Part shown: positions 58,501 through 64,000 of the stretch, piece after piece | How positions within the stretch are numbered: the first letter of the stretch is position 1 | How the letters are laid out: the number at the start of each line of letters is the position of its first letter | DNA from: Mesostigma viride | Lineage: Eukaryota > Streptophyta > Mesostigmatophyceae > Mesostigmatales > Mesostigmataceae | Assembly (NCBI GenBank): GCA_009746045.1 | Contig: RPFO01000436.1 | Coordinates: 48,501-112,500, forward strand | Direction of reading: 5' to 3' | DNA length: 64,000 nucleotides | Position numbers and translations under genes: made by a program | Notes under the pieces: model-generated | What the model saw: the letters and a program-made list of their open reading frames with translations, nothing else | Database searches by the model: none | Told to the model about the DNA's origin: nothing

Positions 58501-61500
58501 GGTGGGTGGGTGGGTGGGTGGGTGGGGTGGGTGGGTGGGTGGGTGGGTGGGTGGGTGGGTGGGTGGGTGGGTGGGTGGGTGGGTGGGTGGGTGGTGGGTG
58601 GGTGGGTGGGTGGGTGGGTGGGTGGGTGGGTGGGTGGGTGGGTGGGTGGGTGGGTGGGTGGGTGGGTTGGTGGGTGGGTGGGCGGGTGGGTGCGGGGGTG
58701 GGTGGGCGGGTGGGTGGGCAACAACGCTGTCAACAAGGTCGGTGCATCCCTTGCTAGCCATTTCTTTTTGCCGCCCCTATCGTGTCCTCTCTGCTCGTCA
58801 TTGTTTGCATTTCCTACCATTTGTTCACACATTCCTTTCCTCTCATTTCCTTTGCTGAGACTTTAAACATCGTGTTAACGGCTTGCTCCCCCCTTCCCTG
58901 CCGTCGCATGGTCTGCTATCGCATTGCTTCTATGACTACTATAATTATTATTCATAATAACCATGAACTATAAACTGTTTGCTCACACATCCTTGGCTAC
59001 CACATCCTTTGCTGTCATATCGTCTCTCTCACGCAGGTATGGGAAGAAGCGCTGCTGCGCGCCAAGGCCCAGGACGCGAGCGAGCTCGCCAACAATGGGG
59101 GCGCGGGGGCGGCCGCGGCCGCCGACGATTCCTGGCTGTGGAGCGCTGACGACGACGACGACGATGAAGAGAGCACAGGACTCGTCTGCACTCCCGTGTC
59201 AACACTCGCGAAGCACGCGGCGCTGGCCATGAAGGGACCTGGGGCGGCAGCGGGGGCTGGGGCGGCAGGCAAGGGGGACGCGGCGGCGGCCCCCCCAATG
59301 ATCGCCAAGCCGAACAGGAATGATCCGATGTCGGTGAAGGAGCAGTACATTCGTGCAAAGGTAATGGTTGTGTTCCTGACGAGCTCGACATTGTGTCTTC
59401 TATAACAAGCCGAACAAGAATGACCCGGCGTTGGTCAGGGAGAGCATCGCATTTGTGCCAACTGCCATGGTAATGGTCATTTGCTTCTATAGCTTACGGT
59501 TATTTGTTGGGTGTTTGCTTACCATTCTAGTTATGGTTGACTATATAATGCAAATCGTGGTTCTCTGAACATAGTTTATTTATAGTGAGATGGAAGGGTA
59601 GCCGCTATAGCTAGGTTAGAGGGTTCAATTGACATACCTTTTGAGGCCGGTGCGGCCTGATCCGGATCGGTAGTGGCACTGGATTTGACCAGTTTTTCCT
59701 GGCCAGGTGGCAGGAGCTACGTTGAGATATAAACCTGCCACTGTCTAGGTTTCTTTGTTAATGACGTAGTTATTAACTAGATCTAGATTCTTTCTCTCAC
59801 GCAGTATGTGATCTAATAGCCCCGGCAGACCTACATAAGCCGCCGGCAATTAGAACGCCAGTTCGCGTCATTTGTTCAGACGCAAAATTTGCGTTGCGAG
59901 ATAATGCCGTCCGGGCCAAGGCCGCGTGACACGCAAAAAATACAAAAGCAAACCCACCTAGCTAAGGTCGGCCTCTTTTCTTTTCCCGCCCACCCTCCCT
60001 GCGTGTTTGGGGGTAAGGCTAGCCTTTGCCAAGCAATAAGTGTTCCCATGAGCATCGGCGGCCGGGATGTGGCCTGCCTTTTGTATGTGCTCCACTTATT
60101 GTTTTAATAAAGAGTCTGGTTACCCTGGAGTTCCACGGTTAATAGGACAAATTTTCTATACAATCTTTTACTTCCGATGACGTGGTGCGTTTATATACAT
60201 CTCCCACGCGATGCAATATACTTTTTCTCTACCACGCACCACGTGGACTGCCAGGTGGTGCAACCTTTGATTATTATGTTTATACTCTTCTCTCTGCGCA
60301 TAGTCCAATTCATTTCTCTTATCTCCATGGAAGAATGTGGATCACGGGGGACACACGTCACACTTGGGCGCTCTGTTTCCTTTCTTGGTGTTTCATTTCT
60401 TGGTTATGTCACTTGGGCTCTCTGTTTCCTTTCTTGGTGTTTCATTTCTTGGTTATGTCACTTGGGCTCTCTGTTTCCTTTCTTGGTGTTTCATTTCTTG
60501 GTTATGTCACTTGGGCTCTCTGTTTCCTTTCTTGGTGTTTCATTTCTTGGTTATGTCACTTGGGCTCTCTGTTTCCTTTCTTGGTGTTTCATTTCTTGGT
60601 TATGTCCTGGGTAGTCTTGGTTATGTCCCAGCAATGCATAGACTGGCGCTTCGTCGCCAGTGAAGACATCACCCACATTCTAGCGCGTAGGCATGTCTCC
60701 CTGTGCACTTTGGTCCCTTTCTGCCATCGACTCTCGTAACACACCGACAGCACATAGACCATTGCTTTATGTTTATGCGAGGAAGATGAATAACCGCACT
60801 CTTGCGTTTGTTCCCTGACAGCACACTCTGGACCCTCTGGTGCCATTCATCTGCCAATCATTTTTCCTGCCCCCCCCCAGTACGTCGACCGCCGGTTTGT
60901 CATCAACGAGGAGATCACCCGCAACCCTGAGGGAGCGGCTCAGCAGCTCTGGGACGCTGTGGCATCTGCCCGCATTAAGGATGCGATGCGGCTCCTAGTC
61001 CATGGAGTGGGCGTGAACGTGGTCTATCGCACCGAGGCAGCGTTTGAGCTGGAGTCGGCGGCAGAGGACGCGGCGGCGGCGTGTGCGGTGGGGGAGGGGC
61101 CGGGGAGCCCCCGGATGCAGCCCCCCATGCCGGTGGTACCAACTGCCAGGTGAGATAGTTATAATGATGGAAATGCCCAGAACCAGCTAATTAGTTAACA
61201 TAATATTCAACCATGCATGCTGGCGGCATCAGCTGCCAGGTGAGATAGTCATAACTATGGGAATGCCCAGAACCAGCTAATTAGTTAACGTAAGATGCAA
61301 CCCTCCATGCTGACGGCATCAGCTGCCAGGTTAGACAGTATATAGCCTCTACTGCTGGTCATAATGAAATATAGTAGGTTTGTCAAATCGCAGACACCGG
61401 AAGCGTGATGGATGGAGAGCAGGCTTGGACCATACTGCTGGAGGGAGGGGTCGACATTGGGATTGGCAGTCACGTGTTAAGGGGTTATTTTTGGAATCGC

Positions 61501-62456
61501 TCAACAACAATCGTAAGGGTTTGTGGGGGTAATCGCCCCAATGGTGGCGGCATCATCTGCCATGAGAGAGGGGGAGCCAAACGCAGCCTTCGATGTCCGC
61601 TGATTGGTGGAGATCGAAGAGTCATGTGCAGTGATGCCTGCGGCTAGGTGAGATGCTGGCAGCAGTTAACGAGATGGAGAGCGGGCTCAACTGTTTTTTG
61701 CATGTGCCCCACTCCTTTAAGCTCTAACCTCCTCAACCATCCCCTCAACCCGAATCCACATAAGCCCCTTCCAGCTTACGTCCCTAAACACCTCCATATT
61801 TCCCGACCCCGAGCACAAGCACAAGTCCCAACTGCCAGACACCCTCCCCCTTACCTTTTCAAACCCCCGCTTTCTTCCCTCCCCCATTCCTCTCCTCCCC
61901 TTCCCCCCCCCCCCCTTCCCCTTCTCTCCCCCCCCCCCCACTCTTCCCCCACTGCTCTCTCTCACTTCCCTCCCCCCTTCTGCCCTCCCCTCCCATTTCC
62001 CCCCCCCTTCCTCCCCCCCACCTGCCGCCCCCTCCCCAACCTCTTCACTCCCCCACCTGCCCCCCCCCCCGAAATTCCACCCCCCCCATTTCTCTCCCCC
62101 ACCTGTTCCCTCCACAACAGCAGCGGGGCCGCCAGCACCGCCCCCGCAGGCACCGCTGCCACTTCCGCGACCGCCGCGGCCGCGTCCACCAACGTCGAAG
62201 ACGAGTTCTCGCGCATGGCCACCCTTGCGTCCCGTGCCCGCGCGCGCGCTGCGAGCGACGAGATGTGGCAGAAGGCCAAGGAAGGGCGCGGCGTGCGGCT
62301 GTTACACCGCGCCTGCGCCTCGGGCCACGACGCCGTCGTCGAGCTGCTGCTCCAGCACGGCGCGAGGCCCAACGAGATGGACCGCCACCAGCGCACGCCG
62401 CTGCACTACTGCATGCTGTACGGGCGCAGCGAGGCCGCCAAGCTGCTGCTGTCGAG
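35430..62456 (+). CDS. Class 1 ArfGAP: BAR-PH-ArfGAP-ankyrin protein, 21 exons, 3' end missing
   Basis: The product should stimulate GTP hydrolysis on Arf GTPases at curved, phosphoinositide-containing membranes, as do ACAP proteins of animals and AGD1-4/VAN3-type proteins of land plants. I joined 21 exons by GT-AG sites; all junction phases agree and give 921 codons plus 2 bases. Residues ~1-271 form the BAR domain (exons 1-10) and ~272-390 the PH domain (exons 11-13). Then comes a Gly/Ser/Ala-rich linker (~391-520). The ArfGAP zinc finger has C547, C550, C567, C570 and Arg575, the expected CX2CX16CX2CX4R, with a ~90-residue insertion before its end. Ankyrin repeats start near residue 735. 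Exon 21 ends in phase 2 at a splice donor, so the gene runs past the window. The start (ATG 35430, [10 protein letters not shown]) fits the short N-terminus of plant homologues. No TATA box or poly(A) site could be assigned. Confidence 0.9.
35634..35710 (+). CDS. ArfGAP gene exon 2 (BAR)
   Basis: The acceptor is TTTCAG and the donor TACTC/GTAAGT, phase 2. It encodes [15 protein letters not shown] followed by [10 protein letters not shown], the first BAR helix of the family. Confidence 0.88.
35711..37853. other. Intron 2 contents
   Basis: This 2.1-kb intron holds a ~22-bp AT/GGCCC repeat (36080-36295, GGCCCCTTATAGTATTATAT type), a poly-C/A stretch at 36031-36049, (CA)n at 36511-36532 and a ~45-bp direct duplication (36676-36722 and 36770-36815, GGCAAAGCGACC.CTTCTGG). 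A pyrimidine-rich block covers 36540-37400. Three echoes of exon 3 lie at 37535-37778. No gene is seen. Confidence 0.7.
37854..37951 (+). CDS. ArfGAP gene exon 3 (BAR)
   Basis: The exon encodes [20 protein letters not shown] and DDPMSVAIG. It ends in phase 1 at G/GTGAGG. Three decayed copies of its acceptor and first bases precede it. Confidence 0.88.
38133..39030. repeat. 20-bp minisatellite in intron 3, ~44 units
   Basis: The unit contains TTTTGCTAATCTCGTGGCCC; a few units carry GTGACCC instead of GTGGCCC. Each unit includes a pyrimidine run and a CTAAT, resembling a branch-point region. Confidence 0.97.
39175..39329 (-). mobile_element. LINE 3' fragment in intron 3
   Basis: This 155-bp segment matches the 3' part of the LINE at 1155-1290 (ACTGCGTCA.GTGGGT, ACAGCGAGAAGGAGGGAG, AGCTTCTCTCAC). 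It is flanked by GCCCCGTTA at 39166-39174 and 39330-39338. It is a 5'-truncated insertion, and it landed in an echo copy of exon 4. Confidence 0.7.
39576..39709 (+). CDS. ArfGAP gene exon 4 (BAR)
   Basis: The exon encodes [20 protein letters not shown] then [16 protein letters not shown], closely like the family BAR helix 2. The donor is AAG/GTGCGC, phase 0. Several echoes of its first 30-45 bases precede it. Confidence 0.92.
39765..40122. repeat. ~54-bp purine-rich minisatellite in intron 4
   Basis: About six units contain GATCAGGCGATGAGGGGAGG, AAGAAGAAGAAGAAGAG and AATATTGGGAAATTAA, ending in a G run at 40109-40122. Confidence 0.93.
40275..40540. repeat. 40-bp minisatellite in intron 4
   Basis: About 6.5 units contain GCTGGCTGGCGATGACTGCG and GCTTGGCATGGCAAAAGGGT. 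Frames through it on the minus strand are repeat artefacts. Confidence 0.93.
40869..40913 (+). CDS. ArfGAP gene exon 5 (BAR)
   Basis: A 45-bp exon encodes [15 protein letters not shown], typical of BAR domains of this family. The donor is ACG/GTGCGC, phase 0. Confidence 0.9.
41387..43085. mobile_element. piggyBac-like TTAA element in intron 5
   Basis: A 1,699-bp insertion is flanked by TTAA (41383-41386 and 43086-43089). Its inverted ends are CCCCTAAATGG and CCATTTAGGGG. TTAA plus CCC-initial ends fit piggyBac. No transposase is seen. The interior is related to the element at 28146-29865 in the opposite orientation. Confidence 0.8.
43100..43345. repeat. ~34-bp minisatellite in intron 5
   Basis: About seven diverged units contain TGCTCGCAGCCAACCCACAA and CTGACCTATTCAAA. 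It lies just outside the TTAA element. Confidence 0.88.
43678..43743 (+). CDS. ArfGAP gene exon 6 (BAR)
   Basis: The exon encodes [19 protein letters not shown] plus SQQ. Acceptor ATCAG, donor CAG/GTGGGT, phase 0. Part of it is echoed at 43801-43830. Confidence 0.85.
44246..44293 (+). CDS. ArfGAP gene exon 7 (BAR)
   Basis: The exon encodes [16 protein letters not shown]. Acceptor GCGCAG, donor CTG/GTGAGC, phase 0. Confidence 0.87.
44318..44556. repeat. (CCCATAT)n microsatellite in intron 7
   Basis: A seven-base array of about 33 units with a few CCCATAG variants starts 25 bp after the exon 7 donor. Confidence 0.96.
44800..49330. repeat. ~85-bp minisatellite in intron 7, about 53 units
   Basis: Units contain GGATCACAATGGTCGGGAAT, GCTCTTGGTTTGCATGCTGG and TGGATCATTGCTTGAG. 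They vary at three places: C or T in GAGYCATCC, G6 or G7, and a 3-bp TGG gain. Open frames on both strands come from the repeat and are not genes. Confidence 0.97.
49728..49865 (+). CDS. ArfGAP gene exon 8 (BAR)
   Basis: The exon encodes [20 protein letters not shown] and a stretch ending LEPYLQQ, the most conserved BAR helix of ACAP/AGD proteins. Donor CAG/GTGTGT, phase 0. Confidence 0.95.
50147..50194 (+). CDS. ArfGAP gene exon 9 (BAR)
   Basis: The exon encodes [16 protein letters not shown]. Acceptor GTGCAG, donor CGG/GTGAGT, phase 0. Confidence 0.88.
50855..50955. repeat. 13-bp repeat in intron 9
   Basis: About eight units of CTGCCCTGGTCYG lie just before exon 10. Confidence 0.9.
50984..51142 (+). 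CDS. ArfGAP gene exon 10 (end of BAR)
   Basis: The exon encodes [18 protein letters not shown] and a segment ending VAQSSSK, linking BAR to PH. Donor AAG/GTAACC, phase 0. Confidence 0.88.
51876..52019 (+). CDS. ArfGAP gene exon 11 (PH start)
   Basis: The exon encodes [20 protein letters not shown] then [17 protein letters not shown], strands 1-3 of a PH domain that binds phosphoinositides. The usual Trp-Lys before Arg-Arg is Phe-Glu here. Donor CCG/GTGCGT, phase 0. Confidence 0.95.
52125..52335. repeat. ~47-bp repeat in intron 11
   Basis: About four units contain CATCTGTTACCGTATCTTTT and ATTCAACTCTGATATCGCAT. Confidence 0.88.
52457..52566. repeat. (CT)n(AC)n before exon 12
   Basis: A 74-bp (CT)n run followed by (AC)n forms the polypyrimidine tract that leads into the exon 12 acceptor. 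Confidence 0.95.
52570..52713 (+). CDS. ArfGAP gene exon 12 (PH)
   Basis: The exon encodes an acidic start ([20 protein letters not shown]) and [19 protein letters not shown] strands 5-7. The acceptor follows a (CT)n(AC)n tract. Donor CAG/GTGAAG, phase 0. Confidence 0.93.
53215..53462 (+). CDS. ArfGAP gene exon 13 (PH helix and linker)
   Basis: The exon encodes [20 protein letters not shown], the PH C-terminal helix with its conserved Trp, then a Ser/Gly-rich linker. The donor is CG/GTGAGT, phase 2. Confidence 0.92.
54091..54137 (+). CDS. ArfGAP gene exon 14 (linker)
   Basis: A 47-bp exon encodes [15 protein letters not shown]. It is supported mainly by matching phases (2 in, 1 out) and good GCAG and G/GTGGGG sites. 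Confidence 0.65.
54138..55594. other. Intron 14 contents
   Basis: A 1.46-kb intron has a perfect 11-bp-stem hairpin at 54653-54690 (AGTGCAAACGT...ACGTTTGCACT, extended by GAGGGAG/CTCCCCT). The block around 54770-54850 (TGCATGACC, CCCGAGGATGCCTGGTCTGTT) recurs near 55028-55075. An echo of exon 15 lies at 55517-55541. Confidence 0.6.
55595..55758 (+). CDS. ArfGAP gene exon 15 (linker)
   Basis: An open 164-bp exon encodes [17 protein letters not shown] and ends [12 protein letters not shown] at TCG/GTGAGT, phase 0. The low-complexity linker lies between PH and ArfGAP. Both edges are echoed in the flanking introns. Confidence 0.75.
56270..56414 (+). CDS. ArfGAP gene exon 16 (zinc finger, first half)
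   Basis: The exon encodes [20 protein letters not shown] and [13 protein letters not shown], containing the first three zinc-binding Cys. It ends in phase 1 at ATCG/GTGGGT. The acceptor could also be a downstream CCCAG within the exon. Confidence 0.93.
56864..56907 (+). CDS. ArfGAP gene exon 17 (zinc finger, catalytic Arg)
   Basis: A 44-bp exon with acceptor TCACAG and donor AAG/GTATGC encodes [15 protein letters not shown]. It supplies the fourth Cys and the catalytic Arg of CX2CX16CX2CX4R. It is too short for a simple ORF scan and was found by completing the motif in the right phase. Confidence 0.93.
56908..58170. other. Intron 17 contents
   Basis: The intron holds an echo of exon 17 (56931-56971), CA-rich sequence (57190-57265) and two echoes of exon 18 (57971-58010 and 58058-58100). 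I see no separate gene. Confidence 0.6.
58171..58257 (+). CDS. ArfGAP gene exon 18 (ArfGAP)
   Basis: The exon encodes [20 protein letters not shown] and ELGNNAVNE, a conserved ArfGAP stretch. Its donor GTGGGT is the first unit of a 460-bp (GTGG)n array. Confidence 0.95.
58258..58718. repeat. (GTGG)n microsatellite starting at the exon 18 donor
   Basis: The array begins with the splice donor itself and ends in a second copy of the exon 18 end (ACAACGCTGTCAACAAGGT). It has a few frame-changing interruptions (58524, 58592, 58667, 58681-58705). Confidence 0.97.
59037..59360 (+). CDS. ArfGAP gene exon 19 (ArfGAP with insertion)
   Basis: The exon starts [10 protein letters not shown], in line with ArfGAP. 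It then inserts ~80 residues rich in Asp, Ala and Gly, and returns with [14 protein letters not shown], where family members normally continue directly. Donor AAG/GTAATG, phase 0. Confidence 0.92.
59361..60880. other. Intron 19 contents
   Basis: A 1.5-kb intron has an echo of exon 19 (59406-59460) and a 49-bp tandem repeat of five units (60363-60606, CTTGGGCTCTCTGTTTCC and CTTGGTGTTTCATTTC). The rest, including 59470-60360, shows no gene or known repeat. Confidence 0.7.
60881..61149 (+). CDS. ArfGAP gene exon 20 (end of ArfGAP, ankyrin 1)
   Basis: The exon encodes [18 protein letters not shown], the end of the GAP domain, then [20 protein letters not shown], a first ankyrin repeat, and a Pro/Ala-rich tail. 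Donor CCAG/GTGAGA, phase 2. Confidence 0.92.
61150..62120. other. Intron 20 contents
   Basis: It holds two clear echoes of the exon 20 end and intron start (61213-61290, 61304-61340), a weaker one near 61540-61565, and a C/T-rich block (61850-62118) with several C runs before the exon 21 acceptor. Confidence 0.7.
62121..62456 (+). CDS. ArfGAP gene exon 21 (ankyrin repeats)
   Basis: The exon encodes an Ala/Thr-rich stretch, then [20 protein letters not shown] and [20 protein letters not shown], two ankyrin repeats. The acceptor is CAGCAG, so a NAGNAG choice (start at 62121 or 62124) would add or drop one codon. The donor is CGAG/GTGAGG, phase 2; the next exon lies outside the window. Confidence 0.92.
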
Positions 62457-63233
62457 GTGAGGATGACCTTATGTAGAGACCTTATAGAGAGACCCTTGCG
62501 ACACTTGTGCATGCTGCACTGTAGACGGGCGCAGCGAGGTGGCAAAGCTGCTGCTGTCGAGGTATAATGACCGCCCCCCTGTAGTGACCACCACCATCCT
62601 TTGAGTGACCCCCGGTTTAGAATAACTTTTGCTGCACTGGGGCATGCTGCGCGAGCGCGGCAAGGGGGCTGCCAAAGCTGCTGCTGTCCAGGTATAGTGA
62701 CCGCCCCTACGTGACCTGTGCATGCTGTCAAGGTTAGCCCGGCTATATTGACCTCTGTAGCCACCCCCTATGCCACCCCGATAACAACCCTTCTAAGGGA
62801 TCCCCTGCACCCACCCCTCTGCGGCCAGCTGTTGGTTACGGGCGCATTGGACCAATGTGCCTTGCTGTAGACATTGCCGTGGCTTCCTCTCCAGTGGCCG
62901 CCCCGCAGTTGGCCGTTTGCGGCTGCTCTCTAAGCCCTCACGAGCAATGCTTGTCATCCTGGAGAATTTTCTCCCTTTGCTTTTTGAAGCCCCAACCTCC
63001 GACCCACCCGATCGCCACCTTGTCACATCGCGAAACCGGGCTTGCGCTGGGGATGCAGGTGCATGCTATCTCGAGCATGCTCCTCATTCATCCACGCGCC
63101 TCATTCACCCACGCACACTCATGTACACCCATTCACGCACCGGACATCCCTCCTTCGGCAACCCTGGCCCTTTAGGACCGTTTGGAACCGGAACGGTGCA
63201 GGGGCATGCACACGCGCACTCGCTTGGAAATTC
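62457..63233. other. Intron 21 start with exon echoes
   Basis: It contains two decayed copies of the exon 21 end with GT donors (62508-62565 and 62638-62700). No further exon of the gene was recognised. Confidence 0.6.
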
Positions 63234-64000
63234 ACCCTCTCACCCAGCTCCCCTCACCCACTCACCCCCTCACCCCTCACTCACCCACCCACTCACCCAC
63301 TCACCCACTCACCCACTCACCCACTCACCCACTCACCCACTCACCCACTCGCCCACTCGCCCACTCACCCCCTCACCCCCTCACTCACCCACCCACTCAC
63401 CCACTCACCCACTCACCCACTCACCCACTCACCCACTCACTCACCCACCCACTCACCCCCTCACTCACCCACCCACTCACCCACTCACCCACTCACCCAC
63501 TCACCCACTCACCCACTCACCCACTCACCCACTCACCCACTCGCCCACTCGCCCACTCACCCCTCACCCCCTCACTCACCCACCCACTCACCCACTCACC
63601 CACTCACCCACTCACCCACTCACCCACTCACCCACTCACCCACTCACCCACTCACCCACTCACCCACTCACCCACTCACCCACTCACCCACTCACCCACT
63701 CGCCCACTCACCCACTCACCCACTCACCCACTCACCCACTCCCTTCCTCGCCCACTCGCCCACTCGCCCACTCGCCCACTCACCCACTCACCCACTCACC
63801 CACTCACCCACTCACCCACTCACCCACACACCTACTCACCCACTCACCCACTCACCCACTCACCCACTCACCCACTCACCCACTCACCCACTCACCCACT
63901 CGCCCACTCACCCACTCACCCACTCACCCACTCACCCACTCCCTTCCTCGCCCACTCGCCCACTCGCCCACTCGCCCACTCACCCACTCACCCACTCACC
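63234..64000. repeat. (ACTCACCC)n array reaching the window end
   Basis: An eight-base array with ACTCGCCC variants and a repeated CCCTTCCTCG interruption (63741 and 63941, 200 bp apart) suggests a higher-order period. It continues past the window. Confidence 0.95.

Noticed and set aside
57748..58866. Long frames encoding Val-Gly-Gly-Trp or Pro-Pro-Thr-His repeats
   Set aside because: They are translations of (GTGG)n; only 58171-58257 is coding, shown by ArfGAP similarity and phase.
63234..64000. Telomeric repeat
   Set aside because: The ACTCACCC unit differs from plant and algal TTTAGGG or TTTTAGGG repeats and is interrupted by variants; it is a local microsatellite.

Overview
The window is nuclear DNA from a eukaryote, most likely a green alga. 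Three things suggest this. One large intron-rich gene with GT-AG introns encodes a plant-type (class 1) BAR-PH-ArfGAP-ankyrin protein. Its exons are GC-rich with Ala/Gly-rich linkers. The repeats are dominated by PAT/Kangaroo-like tyrosine-recombinase retrotransposons, a type known from volvocine algae. The green-alga assignment is inference; no rRNA or organelle marker is present.

Positions 1-34533 are a repeat island. Four copies (A-D) of one DIRS-superfamily element of the PAT/split-direct-repeat type lie head to tail on the minus strand. They are separated by (ATTC)n microsatellite, except that a minisatellite and unassigned DNA also lie between B and C. A fifth copy (E, 26651-34533) lies on the plus strand. 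A complete element is about 5.33 kb once insertions are removed, with the order A1 - gag-like ORF1 - ORF2 (RT, RNase H, tyrosine recombinase) - B1 - A2 - B2. Every copy is broken by frameshifts or insertions. Nested inside these elements are a LINE piece in copy A with a 13-bp target duplication, two composite palindromic elements in copies B and E with 5-bp duplications and tRNA-like box B sequences, and a TTAA-flanked 1.72-kb element in E. A hAT-like element with an 8-bp duplication sits inside a diverged PAT-like remnant between D and E.

Positions 35430 to beyond the window end hold one plus-strand gene. I assembled 21 coding exons whose phases all match, giving 921 codons with the 3' end still missing. 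The order is N-terminal BAR domain, PH domain, low-complexity linker, ArfGAP zinc finger with CX2CX16CX2CX4R, an insertion, then ankyrin repeats. The product should be a membrane-curvature and phosphoinositide-binding GTPase-activating protein for Arf GTPases in vesicle traffic. About 2.8 kb of coding sequence is spread over 27 kb, because the introns are filled with microsatellites, minisatellites, a piggyBac-like TTAA element and a LINE 3' fragment.

Three observations stand out. Most introns of this gene carry decayed partial copies of the adjoining exon edge, often with the splice site. The palindromic composite elements fit no transposon class I know. The PAT-like ORF2 has a 2A-like motif between RNase H and recombinase, and its only nearby ATG abuts a G12 tract that leaves it one base out of frame in all four copies that show it.
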